Positions 8,693 to 16,552 of a stretch of 64,000 bases of DNA are shown here, in pieces. Location of the stretch: NCBI RefSeq assembly GCF_030551255.1, contig NZ_CP130630.1, forward strand, positions 744,001 through 808,000, written 5' to 3'. The notes beneath the pieces were generated by a model, which saw only the letters and a program-made list of their open reading frames with translations, had not been told where the DNA came from and searched no databases. Each line of letters begins with the position of its first letter. Position 1 is the first letter of the stretch. Source of the DNA: Streptomyces sp. NL15-2K (GTDB lineage: Bacteria > Actinomycetota > Actinomycetes > Streptomycetales > Streptomycetaceae). Position numbers and translations under genes: made by a program.

Positions 8693-9907
8693 TCAGCCCG
8701 TCAGCCGCTCGACGGCCTTGACCGTGCGACCCGCTCCGTCCTCGGTCGCCATGTGCTGTGCGGCGACCGAGGCGGCGCGCGCGTAGGCCTGTTGCCGCAC
8801 GGCCTTCCCGAGTGCGTCGGCGAGCCCTTCGGCGGTGAGGGTCTTGAAGGGGATCGGCGCGGTGGCGGCACCGAGCGCGGCCAGCCGCCCCGCCCAGAAC
8901 GGCTGGTCCGCCGTCACGGGCACGGGCACCGCGGGCACCCCGGCACGCAGCCCGGCCGCCGCGGTGCCCGCCCCCGCGTGATGCACCACGGCGGCGACCC
9001 GCGGAAACAGCAGGGCATGCGGTACGTCCCCGATCGTCAGGACGTCGTCGCCGTCGGCCACGAGCCCGGCGCTGCCCGTCTGGAGGATGCCGCGCAGCCC
9101 GGCGCGCCGGAGTGCCCGTACGGCGATGTCGCTCAGCCGCTCTCCATGGCCGGCCGCCATGCTGCCGAACCCGATGAACACCGGCCTGGGACCGGCCGCG
9201 AGGAAGTCCTCCACCTCCGCGGGCAGCCGCCGGTCCGTGTCGACGTACGGCCACCAGGTGCCCACCACTTCGAGGCCCGGCCGCCAGTCGGAGGGGCGCG
9301 GCACAAGTGCCGTACTCATGCCGTGCAGGACCGGCCAGTGAGCCCGTTCCTGTCGTCGGCGCATCGCGTGCGGGGCGAGGGGAGGCAGCTCCAGGCTCCG
9401 GCGCAGTTCGGTGACCGCCCGGGTGTAGAGGCGGTCGGCCATGCGCAGGGCGAGACGTCCTGCCGTACGGTTGCCGAGGCGGCCCAGCGAGCGAGTCCCC
9501 GTGACGACGGGCGGGAAGTCGCCGGTCGGTGCGGTGGGTTGGAGGTAGGCGCCGACGGCCGGGATGCCGGTGGCCTCGGCCAGGTGCCAGCCGAGCGGAG
9601 CCGTGGTGGTCGACAGCAGGAGCAGGTCGGCGCCCTGGGCCACCGCGTCCGCGAAACCCTGTCCGAGTTCGGTGACGAACACGGCCGCGGTGCGCATGAG
9701 TTCCCGCTTGTCAGCCGTGCCCCCTCCCCCGGTCTCCGCGCGGGCGGGGAGACCGCGGAACTCCAGCCCGGCCTCCCTCACCAGCGGCTCGAAGGTGTCC
9801 GCCGCGGCGAGGGCGACTTCGTACCCGGCCAGGCGCAGCTCGGCGCCGAGTCCCGTGTACGGCGCGATGTCGCCACGCGATCCGGCCGCGGCGATCAGGA
9901 TCCTCAT
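8693..9907 (-). CDS. UDP-glycosyltransferase-like (GT1/MGT family) enzyme
   Basis: A 404-residue GT-B glycosyltransferase of the macrolide/natural-product UGT type. It starts MRILIAAAGSRGDIAPYTGLG (acceptor domain) and has the donor-site segments VFIGFGSMAAG (~residues 238-248), IGDVPHALLFPRVAAVVHHAGAGT (~288-311) and VPVTADQPFWAGRLAALG. Such enzymes move a sugar from a nucleotide donor to a small hydrophobic acceptor, often a drug or polyketide. The start overlaps the upstream MerR stop (ATGA), so the regulator and transferase form one unit. A drug-inactivating role under TipA-like control is plausible but inferred. Confidence 0.9.
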   Translation of the reverse strand: MRILIAAAGSRGDIAPYTGLGAELRLAGYEVALAAADTFEPLVREAGLEFRGLPARAETGGGGTADKRELMRTAAVFVTELGQGFADAVAQGADLLLLSTTTAPLGWHLAEATGIPAVGAYLQPTAPTGDFPPVVTGTRSLGRLGNRTAGRLALRMADRLYTRAVTELRRSLELPPLAPHAMRRRQERAHWPVLHGMSTALVPRPSDWRPGLEVVGTWWPYVDTDRRLPAEVEDFLAAGPRPVFIGFGSMAAGHGERLSDIAVRALRRAGLRGILQTGSAGLVADGDDVLTIGDVPHALLFPRVAAVVHHAGAGTAAAGLRAGVPAVPVPVTADQPFWAGRLAALGAATAPIPFKTLTAEGLADALGKAVRQQAYARAASVAAQHMATEDGAGRTVKAVERLTG

Positions 9908-10722
9908 CTCTCCTCCTGGGAGTCGGCGAAGTCTGCGGAGTCGACGAGCGATGCCTCGCGGCGGGAGGCGTTGGCGTGGACTGCCTTGCCCAAGTAGGCC
10001 GCGAGACCGGGCCGTTGCCGTGCGGGTGGGACGACGAGGGCGAAGGCGCGCGGGTCGGCGATGAAGTCGTCCGCGAGGCGCCGGTGCATGTCGGGCGGGC
10101 ACGTGGTGAACCAGCGGGTGATGTGCTGCCGGTGCTCCTCGGCGAGGTCCATCGCCCGCTCACCGTCACTCGGCTCCCCCACGTCGAAGGCGGTGAGCAG
10201 CCGCTCGCGCCATGCGGCGGCCTCGCCCATGAGCTGCCGCCAGTCCTCCTTGCTGTGGGCCGCCGCGCGCGCCATAGACTCACGCTGCCCCTCCGAGCCG
10301 GCCCACTTCATCTGCGCCTCGGTGGCGTAGCTGAGGTCGAAGCTGATCTCGCCGAAGACCTCGAAGCGCTCCTGGGGTGTCAGGGACACCCCCGTCTGCT
10401 GGACCTCGATGGCCCGCTCGGCGACCTCGGCGAGCCGCTGGAGCCGGGCGATCTCGTCGGCCAGCTGCCGTTGCCGGGCCCGCAACTGCTCCAGGGCGTT
10501 CGCCTGCGGGTCCTCGAGGATGGCGGCGATCTCGTCGAGGGAGAAGCCGAGTTCGCGGTAGAAGAGGATCTGCTGGAGCCGGGCCAGATCGGCGTCGTCG
10601 TAGAGCCGGTAACCCGCCCGGCTGCGGGCGCCCGGCGTGAGCAGGCCCGTCCTGTCGTAGTGGTGCAGCGTGCGCACCGTGATTCCGGCGAAGGACGCGA
10701 CCTGCCTCACGGAGTAGCTCAT
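9904..10722 (-). CDS. MerR family regulator with TipAS antibiotic-recognition domain
   Basis: A 272-residue TipAL-type activator. The N-terminal MerR winged helix is YSVRQVASFAGITVRTLHHYD with RSRAGYRLYDDADLARLQQILFYRELGF (residues ~3-60), then a dimerisation coiled coil (EQLRARQRQLADEIARLQRLAEVAERAIE, ~78-106). The C-terminal TipAS domain contains a Cys in TTCPPDMHRRLADDFIADPR; in TipAL a Cys in this region reacts with thiopeptides. It is coupled to the glycosyltransferase by an ATGA overlap. A MerR-type promoter with 19-bp spacing lies just upstream, so it is probably autoregulated and drug-responsive. Confidence 0.9.
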   Translation of the reverse strand: MSYSVRQVASFAGITVRTLHHYDRTGLLTPGARSRAGYRLYDDADLARLQQILFYRELGFSLDEIAAILEDPQANALEQLRARQRQLADEIARLQRLAEVAERAIEVQQTGVSLTPQERFEVFGEISFDLSYATEAQMKWAGSEGQRESMARAAAHSKEDWRQLMGEAAAWRERLLTAFDVGEPSDGERAMDLAEEHRQHITRWFTTCPPDMHRRLADDFIADPRAFALVVPPARQRPGLAAYLGKAVHANASRREASLVDSADFADSQEER

Positions 10723-10735
10723 TCACCTGCCCTTT

Positions 10736-10777
10736 CGTCAGGGTCCAGCCTCAACCCTGACGTAAGGAGAGGGTCAA
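10736..10777 (-). promoter_or_regulatory. MerR-type promoter/operator with nested inverted repeats
   Basis: Reading leftward, a -35 TTGACC (10777-10772) is separated by 19 bp from a -10-like GAGGCT (10752-10747), the long spacer that MerR-family activators untwist. Between them lies an inverted repeat ACCCT/AGGGT (10754-10758 and 10770-10774). A second, perfect 9-bp inverted repeat, CGTCAGGGT (10736-10744) and ACCCTGACG (10754-10762), extends toward the gene. This strongly suggests autoregulation of the TipAS regulator and the coupled glycosyltransferase gene. Confidence 0.7.
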
Positions 10778-10783
10778 GCGGGT

Positions 10784-12652
10784 TCATTTGACGCGCTGTG
10801 CCGCCCACGCCGACAGCTCGGACCGGGCCGCGTTCAGCAGGTCCGCCGAGGGTGCCGTCGCCCCGTTGGTGACCAGCGCGTAGTGCAGGACATCCTGGTC
10901 CGGCGCGGTGAGCAGGAGGCGGCGGCTGCCCGTGCCGCCCGGCTCGCGGGCTGCCGCGATCGGGGTGGTCCGGGTGTACGCCGGCGGGCCGTAGGACGTG
11001 CCCAGGTCGGAGACGACCGTGGTCGTCGAGGTCGGGAAGGACGCCGGGAGGTGCAGTTCGGTGGGCGCCGAGGTGCCGTCGGAGCGCCACAGCAGGAGCC
11101 CGTACTGCCCCGAGCCCACCAGCCGGGCGACGTTCGGGAGCGAGCTCGGTACGGGGTTCCAGGTCAGGGTCGTGGAGCCGTCCCGGGAACGGTCCTCGTA
11201 GGTGAAGCCGACGGTCGTGCCGGCCGTGGCGCTCGGGTAGAGGCGGTCGAGGAGCCGGCCGTCCTGACGCAGCGTCGGCTTCCCCGAGTCGTCGAGGCGT
11301 ACGGCCGACAGGTCCTCGTCGTTCCAGGCGTCGCCGGAGGTGAGCACCTTGTCGGGGTTGCCGTTCATCAGCTCGTGGTGGCGTCCGTTGTAGATGTCCC
11401 ACTGCCACTGCGTGCCGGACAGCACCGATCCGGACCCGACGGGATTCGACCACCAACGGGATCCCGGCAGACGGGAGTCGAGCGCCTGGTACATCCCCTT
11501 GAGGACCGTCGGGGCCTTGTCGGAGACGGTGCCTGCCAGGGGGTGGCCGAACTCGCTGATGATGCCGGCGGTGCCGGTGGCCTCGGCGCGGTCGCGGACC
11601 GTCCCGAAGTCGGCCGAGTACTGGCCGTCCGCGGCCTTGCCCGGCATGAAGATGCCGGAGATGGCCTTCTGGTCGTAGAAGTGGGTGTTGAACACGTAGT
11701 CCGGTCCGAGGGCGCCGGCGTCCAGCAGTCCGCCCTCCTGCTTCTGGAAGCCGATGTTGGCGTTCCAGAACAGGTTCGGCTCCACGAAGGCGGGCTTGTC
11801 CTGCCAGCCGGCCGCGTCCATGCGGGAGCGGAACCTCTCATAGAAGGGCCACAGCACGTCCTTCTCCCAGGCGCGGCTGGTCTGGCCGGAGTCGTACACG
11901 CCGGCGTGCGGCTCGTTGTACGGGTCGAAGCCGACGACGCCCGCGAACTGGGCGGCGCTGACGTGCTGTTTGACGTAGGCCATCGTCTTCTGCGCGGTGG
12001 TCAGGAACGCGTCCTGGAGGCCGTACGCGTTGTGCCAGAAGTCGTACGACGCCCGCTTCACCGCCTCGTTCTGGGTGATGTTCTGGCCCCAGAACAGGCA
12101 GATCCCGCAGTTCTCGTCCGGGTAGTTCCCGGCGTCCACGGCCCACTTGGGGGCGCCGTCACCCGTGTACCAGCTGTCCGGGTCGAACAGGTGCCGGGAG
12201 TAGAGGTCCTGGTGGAAGTCGGGGTAGACGCGGATGCCGGCGTCGAGGAAGGCGCGCATCTGGTCGGTGGCGGCGGCCAGGTAGTCCGTGTCCACCTGGC
12301 CGCGCACGGGCTCGGCGTACGCCCAGGAGAGCAGGAAGCGGACCGAGTTGCCGCCGCCGAGGGCTCTGAGCGCGGTCGCCGATTTCTTGGCGTCGGCGCC
12401 CGAGGCGAAGGGCAGGCCGTTGTTCTCGGCCAGCTTGGTCTCGCCGGAGACGTTGTAGCCGCGCAGCACGACCTCGCGGCCCTGACCGTCGGTGAATCCG
12501 CCGTCCTGCACGGTGACGGGGGTGTCGTCGAACCAGAGGGAGTCGGGAAGGGCTTCGGCGGTGGCGGGTCTGACGCCCCCGGCCGTCAGGAATCCGGAGA
12601 GGACAACCAGAACAACGAGCAGACGCGCGCGTATATTCGGCATGTCCATCAC
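10784..12652 (-). CDS. Secreted GH5 glycoside hydrolase (endoglycosylceramidase-like)
   Basis: A 622-residue exported enzyme. Residues 1-33 form a Sec signal (RARLLVVLVVLSGFLTAGGVRPATA). The catalytic (beta/alpha)8 domain runs to ~residue 440, with the acid/base Glu247 in GFDPYNEPHAG and nucleophile Glu367 in IISEFGHP; FHQDLYSRHLF and the HFYD motif (~residues 324-327) match the endoglycoceramidase-like GH5 branch (cleavage of oligosaccharide from ceramide or a related beta-glycoside). A beta-rich domain (~500-600) follows. Start options are ATG 12652, 12649 and 12643. No CebR box is seen upstream, unlike the GH9 gene at 57-59 kb. Natural substrate uncertain. Confidence 0.85.
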   Translation of the reverse strand: MMDMPNIRARLLVVLVVLSGFLTAGGVRPATAEALPDSLWFDDTPVTVQDGGFTDGQGREVVLRGYNVSGETKLAENNGLPFASGADAKKSATALRALGGGNSVRFLLSWAYAEPVRGQVDTDYLAAATDQMRAFLDAGIRVYPDFHQDLYSRHLFDPDSWYTGDGAPKWAVDAGNYPDENCGICLFWGQNITQNEAVKRASYDFWHNAYGLQDAFLTTAQKTMAYVKQHVSAAQFAGVVGFDPYNEPHAGVYDSGQTSRAWEKDVLWPFYERFRSRMDAAGWQDKPAFVEPNLFWNANIGFQKQEGGLLDAGALGPDYVFNTHFYDQKAISGIFMPGKAADGQYSADFGTVRDRAEATGTAGIISEFGHPLAGTVSDKAPTVLKGMYQALDSRLPGSRWWSNPVGSGSVLSGTQWQWDIYNGRHHELMNGNPDKVLTSGDAWNDEDLSAVRLDDSGKPTLRQDGRLLDRLYPSATAGTTVGFTYEDRSRDGSTTLTWNPVPSSLPNVARLVGSGQYGLLLWRSDGTSAPTELHLPASFPTSTTTVVSDLGTSYGPPAYTRTTPIAAAREPGGTGSRRLLLTAPDQDVLHYALVTNGATAPSADLLNAARSELSAWAAQRVK

Positions 12653-13011
12653 AGTCCGGTGATTTCACGACACCGTCAACACTGCTGACTCCGGAGTAAC
12701 TTCACGTAAGGTCACTCTCGGCCACCACGGAGGGCTCAGCCACCGACACGGCGCGTCACGTTCAGCAGGTATTCCTTCCGGTCCAGCAGGTCGTGATCCG
12801 TGCGCGGACGCCTCGGCTCAGCGCCCTGCGCTGCTCCAGTGCGTGTACCCGATCGGCCGGAATCACACCCTCCAGTACGCAGGAGCCCTCGCCGTAGGAA
12901 GACGGGCGAGCGAGGCGGCAACGGATTCATGCTGGGAGTGTGGCGGTCCGGAGCCGTTCGTGGCCCGGATGCGATGCCGGCATCGGCCGGCGGACCCGAG
13001 AGGAGCCGATC
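12653..13011. other. Intergenic region between GH5 and XdhC-like genes
   Basis: About 360 bp separating two divergent genes. It contains the leftward GH5 promoter region (a relatively AT-rich stretch near 12655-12715) and the leader of the XdhC-like gene with an SD GAGGAG near 13000. No convincing small gene, repeat or hairpin was seen; open frames here are in-phase extensions or antisense shadows. Confidence 0.5.
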
Positions 13012-14127
13012 GTGCGTGACATTCTTCCGGTGCTCGGCCGCTGGTACGCCCACCGGGAACCCTTCGGGCTCGCCACGGTCGTCGCGGTCAGCCGCAGCGC
13101 CCCGCGCGACCCTGGCGCGGCCATGGCGGTGGGACCGGGCGACGAGGTCGTGGGCAGCGTGTCCGGTGGCTGTGTGGAGGGAGCGGTCTTCGAACTCGCC
13201 CAGGAGGTGACCGCGAGCGGAGAGGCGTGCCTTCAGGTCTTCGGGTACAGCGACGAGGATGCTTTCGCGGTCGGCCTCACCTGTGGCGGCGAGATCACCG
13301 TGCTGGTGCGGCCCGTCACGCGGGAGTCGGACCCGTCCTTCGGCGCGGTCGCCGACTCGGTCGCCGCGGGCAGTCCGGTGACCGTGGCCACGGTGACCGA
13401 CGGGGCCGCGCCGCGCGGAGCAACGCTCGCCGTGTGGCCCGACCGGGTCGCCGGCACGCTCGGCACGTCCAGACTGGACGTCGCCGTCACCGCCGACGCG
13501 CGCGGCGAGCTCGCTCTCGGGGCCACCGGCCTGCGCCACTACGGCCCGCACGGCGAGCGGCGCGAGGACTCCGTCGCCGTCTTCCTGCACTCCTTCGCAC
13601 CGCCGCCGCGCATGCTGGTCTTCGGCGCGATCGACTACGCGGCCGCTGTCGCCCGCATCGGCGACTTCCTCGGCTACCGGGTCACGGTCTGCGACGCCCG
13701 CCCGGTCTTCGCCACGCCGCAGCGCTTCCCCGAGGGCGTCGAGGTGGTCGTGGACTGGCCGCACCGCTACCTGAGGTCCACCGAGACCGACGAGCGCACG
13801 GTCGTCTGCGTGCTCACCCACGACCCGAAGTTCGACGTACCGCTGCTGGAGGAGGCGCTGCGCCGGCCCGCCGCGTACATCGGGGCGATGGGCAGCCGCC
13901 GTACGCACCACGAGCGGATGAGGCGGCTGGCCGAGTCCGGGCTCACCGAGGGCGAGCTGTCCCGGCTGCGCTCCCCGGTGGGGCTCGACCTCGGCGCCCG
14001 TACGCCCGAGGAGGTCGCCGTGTCCGTCGCCGCGGAGATCGTCGCGCTGCGCTGGGGCGGCAGCGGCGCACCACTGACGGCGACGGCGGGCGCGATCCAC
14101 CCGGCCGCACCCTTGCGGCACGCCTGA
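13012..14127 (+). CDS. XdhC/CoxI family protein (molybdoenzyme maturation-like)
   Basis: A 371-residue protein with both XdhC modules. The N-terminal XdhC_CoxI domain has SVSGGCVEGAVFELAQEV (~residues 50-67) and the Cys-containing FAVGLTCGGEITVLV (~85-99). The C-terminal Rossmann XdhC_C domain has PRMLVFGAIDYAAAVARIGDFLGYRVTVCDARPVF, CVLTHDPKFD, YIGAMGSRRTHHER and the end GARTPEEVAVSVAAEIVALR. XdhC proteins help insert sulfurated molybdenum cofactor into xanthine dehydrogenase-type enzymes. GTG 13012 has GAGGAG 6-7 bp upstream. No Mo-enzyme subunit genes are present in the window, so this is a solo copy. Confidence 0.88.
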   Translation: MRDILPVLGRWYAHREPFGLATVVAVSRSAPRDPGAAMAVGPGDEVVGSVSGGCVEGAVFELAQEVTASGEACLQVFGYSDEDAFAVGLTCGGEITVLVRPVTRESDPSFGAVADSVAAGSPVTVATVTDGAAPRGATLAVWPDRVAGTLGTSRLDVAVTADARGELALGATGLRHYGPHGERREDSVAVFLHSFAPPPRMLVFGAIDYAAAVARIGDFLGYRVTVCDARPVFATPQRFPEGVEVVVDWPHRYLRSTETDERTVVCVLTHDPKFDVPLLEEALRRPAAYIGAMGSRRTHHERMRRLAESGLTEGELSRLRSPVGLDLGARTPEEVAVSVAAEIVALRWGGSGAPLTATAGAIHPAAPLRHA

Positions 14128-14141
14128 GCCGTCCCGGACCG

Positions 14142-15233
14142 TCAGCCGTGACGGCGGTGGTCCTCCACGACCGCTTCCAAGTGCCGCACGGCGGCCGTCA
14201 CCCGGGCGGGATCCGCCTGGAAGAACGGGTCGTCCGGCACCGGCAGCGATCCGGCCACCGCCCATCCGCGCCCCCGTGCCCAGGTCGCGTCGTCGAGGCC
14301 GACCGCCTCCCGGAAGGCGTCCCGGGCGGCCGGGGTCGGCAGGATCTTCCAGGCGGGCAGCAGGTCCACCGCCGGGTCGGCCACGGCCAGGGTCCCGAAG
14401 TCGATGACGGCGCTGAGCCGGCCGTCCACGGTCAGCAGGTTCCCGGTGTCGAGGTCGCCGTGGATCCACACCGGAGGCCGGTCCCAGGCGGGCGCCGCTA
14501 GGGCCTGTGTCGAAAGTGGCGTCGTCCGCCCGGAGGGCGGGCCGGGCGGCGTCTGGTGCGTGCTCTCGGCGTGCCGGGCGGAAGCCCTCGTACTGGTTGT
14601 ACTTGGGCTTTCGCCCGGTGCGGCGAGAGTGCGTGCCAGGCGTCGCCCGGCAGGCGCCACTTTCGACACAGGCCCTAGGGCGGCCTCCCACACCTCGGTC
14701 ACCGCGTCCGTGTCGACGAGGCCGGTCTTCGTCAGCGCCTCGATCCTGGACCGTACGAGGGCCTCGCCGGCGATGGAGTCCCGCTCGTCGCCCATCGGCA
14801 CCCCGCGGAAGGCGTTGCTGTCCTCGGGGCCGGGTCCGCCCGTGGCGTCGATACCCCGGAGGGCCCTGACGAACCCGGCGACGTCGAGGGCGGTCCGGAC
14901 GGGGTCGGTCAGGTCCTCGGGCCTCGCCGTCTCCCCCTCCAGCCACCGGTACACCGACCACGGGTACGGGTAGCCCTCCCCCGGCTCGCCTGCCGCGATC
15001 GGCTCGGAGACCGGCAGCGGCAGCTGGGGAGCGAGGTGTGGCAGCCAGCGGTGCTCGCGCACCACCTGTCCGGCCCAGCGGGCGTAGCGCGGCAGCCGGA
15101 CGGAGAGGTCGGAGCCGAGCCGGAAGGTGGCGTTGTCCATGCCGGACTGCGGGACCGGGGTGAGGGGAAGCTCCGCCCACCGCGGGAACTGGGCGGCGAG
15201 CAGCTTGCGTACGAGCGGGGCGTCGATCAGCAC
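14142..15233 (-). CDS. Aminoglycoside phosphotransferase-family kinase with in-frame 59-codon insertion
   Basis: APH/choline-kinase-like fold: MDNATFRLGSDLSVRLPRY (N-lobe), YPWSVYRWLEGE, the catalytic loop VWIHGDLDTGNLL and DFG-like VIDFGTLAVADPAVDL. Between the helical region (VTEVWEAAL) and the catalytic HGDLD loop lies an alien Ser/Thr/Pro/Arg-rich stretch of 59 codons. It is the translation of the palindromic element at 14501-14675 plus a TA duplication: 177 bp, no stop, frame preserved. GTG 15233 is preferred because homologues begin near this IDAxLVRxLLAAQFPRW block; the open frame continues to 15389 but would then overlap the DUF2267 gene. Whether the kinase still folds is unknown; substrate unknown. 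Confidence 0.75.
   Translation of the reverse strand: MLIDAPLVRKLLAAQFPRWAELPLTPVPQSGMDNATFRLGSDLSVRLPRYARWAGQVVREHRWLPHLAPQLPLPVSEPIAAGEPGEGYPYPWSVYRWLEGETARPEDLTDPVRTALDVAGFVRALRGIDATGGPGPEDSNAFRGVPMGDERDSIAGEALVRSRIEALTKTGLVDTDAVTEVWEAALGPVSKVAPAGRRLARTLAAPGESPSTTSTRASARHAESTHQTPPGPPSGRTTPLSTQALAAPAWDRPPVWIHGDLDTGNLLTVDGRLSAVIDFGTLAVADPAVDLLPAWKILPTPAARDAFREAVGLDDATWARGRGWAVAGSLPVPDDPFFQADPARVTAAVRHLEAVVEDHRRHG
14501..14675. mobile_element. 175-bp palindromic MITE-like element, copy 1 (inserted in the APH-like gene)
   Basis: The ends are a perfect 21-bp terminal inverted repeat (14501-14521 against 14655-14675) beginning GGGCCTGTGTCGAAAGT. The interior continues as an imperfect palindrome, for example TGCTCTCG with CGAGAG, and a GGGCGGAAGCCC arm facing GGGCTTTCGCCC. 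It is flanked on both sides by TA, consistent with a TA target duplication. It encodes no transposase, so it would need one in trans. A second copy of identical length and orientation lies at 40591-40765. Here it sits inside a kinase gene and is read through in frame. Confidence 0.85.
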
Positions 15234-15321
15234 GTGCCCCAGTCCAGCGGGCAACGGCCCATGGGTCCACCGAATTTGGCGTGGGGTCGGCCTCCGTGTC
15301 AGACCATCCCTGGCGCGGCCC

Positions 15322-15732
15322 TCACGTGTGTCCGCTGCTGCCCGCGAAGAGGACGGATTCCAGTTCGGCGTCGAGGGACGGGCGGACATCGGTGCCGAGG
15401 GCCCCGTTGGTGGCCTCGTCCGCCACCTCGATCACGCAGCGGGCCTCGTGGATCGCCTTGGGGTAGGAGGTGCCGGCCCGCTCGGCGACCCGGGTGAAGA
15501 AGTCCGCCTGGGTCATCCGCTCGCCGGTGAAGGGCTCGCCGGGCTGATGGGCCACTCGGCGCAGATGCTCACCGATCTCGTGCGGAAGCTGAGCCGCGGC
15601 CTTCTCGGCCACCGTGGACGGCACGCGTTCCCCCAGCGTCTCCAGACTGGCCCTGGTCACCCGTTCGGCGGACCCTCGGCTGTCCAGCCGGGCTCGGGCC
15701 TGCACCTGGCCGATGAACGCGTCGTGCTGCAT
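15322..15732 (-). CDS. DUF2267 domain protein
   Basis: A 136-residue soluble helical protein of the DUF2267 family, common in Streptomyces. Features are an acidic helical repeat, GERVPSTVAEKAAAQLPHEIGEHLR (~residues 33-57), and FFTRVAERAGTSYPKAIHEARCVIEVADEAT (~80-110). Such proteins are often near stress genes, but no function is established. The 3' region lies close to the upstream edge of the phosphotransferase gene on the same strand, so the two may be co-transcribed. ATG 15732 is a clear start. Confidence 0.85.
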   Translation of the reverse strand: MQHDAFIGQVQARARLDSRGSAERVTRASLETLGERVPSTVAEKAAAQLPHEIGEHLRRVAHQPGEPFTGERMTQADFFTRVAERAGTSYPKAIHEARCVIEVADEATNGALGTDVRPSLDAELESVLFAGSSGHT

Positions 15733-15828
15733 GACTCACACCACCTCGTGGTCGTTTCGGCTTCGGTGGCGACGCGGTTGGTCGTCGGGCGTCCCGGGTG
15801 CCCGGGCCGGTGCGCCCGAAACCGGCCG

Positions 15829-16329
15829 TCAGCGCGGCGGCAGCCGGTGCAGTGTCACGTCCGTGAGCCGGCCGTCGGCCGCCGTCGCCGTCATGTACGT
15901 GCAGTGGGGCTGACGTCGCCGGTCGGTCGGGGAGCCGGGGTTGAGCAGGCGCAGGCCGGTGGAGGCGGTGGTGTCCCAGGGGATGTGGCTGTGTCCGAAG
16001 ACCAGGACGTCGGTGTCCGGGAAGCGGGCGGCGCAGCGGGCCTCGCGGCCCTGCGCGGGACCCGTCTCGTGGACGACCGCGAAGCGCAGGCCGGCCAGTT
16101 CGGCGTACGCCACCTCGGGGAGCCGTGCGCGCAGCGCCGGCCCGTCGTTGTTGCCGTACACGGCGACGAGCCGGCCACAGCGGCTCTCCAGCAGGTCGAG
16201 GGTGGCCGTGTCGACCCAGTCCCCGGCGTGGAACACGACGTCCGCGCGGGGGATCTCGGCGAGCAGCCGCGCGGGCAGTTCCCTGGCCCGTTTGGGGAGA
16301 TGCGTGTCGGACATCAGGAGCAGGCGCAC
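15829..16329 (-). CDS. Metallophosphoesterase (YfcE/MJ0936-type)
   Basis: A 166-residue calcineurin-like phosphoesterase with all five metal-binding motifs: LLLMSDTHLPKRA (~residues 3-15), VVFHAGDWVD, VYGNNDGP, FAVVHETGPA and LVFGHSHIPW, ending with LLNPGSPTDRRR. These place Asp/His/Asn ligands for a dinuclear metal site that hydrolyses phosphodiesters or phosphomonoesters. GTG 16329 puts the first motif at the N-terminus as in the family; the open frame extends to 16434 but that extension is unlike homologues. Physiological substrate unknown. Confidence 0.88.
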   Translation of the reverse strand: MRLLLMSDTHLPKRARELPARLLAEIPRADVVFHAGDWVDTATLDLLESRCGRLVAVYGNNDGPALRARLPEVAYAELAGLRFAVVHETGPAQGREARCAARFPDTDVLVFGHSHIPWDTTASTGLRLLNPGSPTDRRRQPHCTYMTATAADGRLTDVTLHRLPPR

Positions 16330-16470
16330 GGGGCCAGCGTAGGCCGACCGGCGCCGGTGGACGGTCAAGGGCCGCCGTGCGACACCGCGCAGCGGCAGGC
16401 CGGTGATGGGCTTCACAGCCGGTGGCGTTAGCATCTGCCCACGCGCAACCAGCCGCTCCGCCCATGGCTA

Positions 16471-16525
16471 GTGCCCCGACAGGCAACGTTTGCCGCGACG
16501 GGGCGAACGTCGCCTGTCGGGGCAC
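16471..16525 (+). promoter_or_regulatory. Long hairpin in the leader of the family 2 glycosyltransferase gene
   Basis: Two 24-nt arms (16471-16494 and 16502-16525), beginning GTGCCCCGACAGGC and ending GCCTGTCGGGGCAC, are complementary apart from two mismatches and enclose a 7-nt loop. The hairpin ends 28 bp before ATG 16553 and ~9 bp before the GAGGGGG SD. It has no U-tract, so it could be a leader structure, a protein-binding palindrome or a dispersed repeat rather than a terminator. Confidence 0.7.
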
Positions 16526-16552
16526 CAGCGACTTGAGGGGGCCCGCAGCTCG

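Noticed and set aside
12653..13011. Hypothetical gene between GH5 and XdhC
   Set aside because: Open frames here are 5' extensions of the XdhC frame or shadows, with no SD.
14501..14675. Intrinsic terminator or attenuator hairpin inside the APH gene
   Set aside because: The perfect TIR, TA duplication and second copy of identical length make a mobile element the better explanation.
12736..15270. An 844-codon leftward frame across the XdhC-like gene
   Set aside because: Arg/Pro/Gly-rich, conflicts with the XdhC and APH domain matches.
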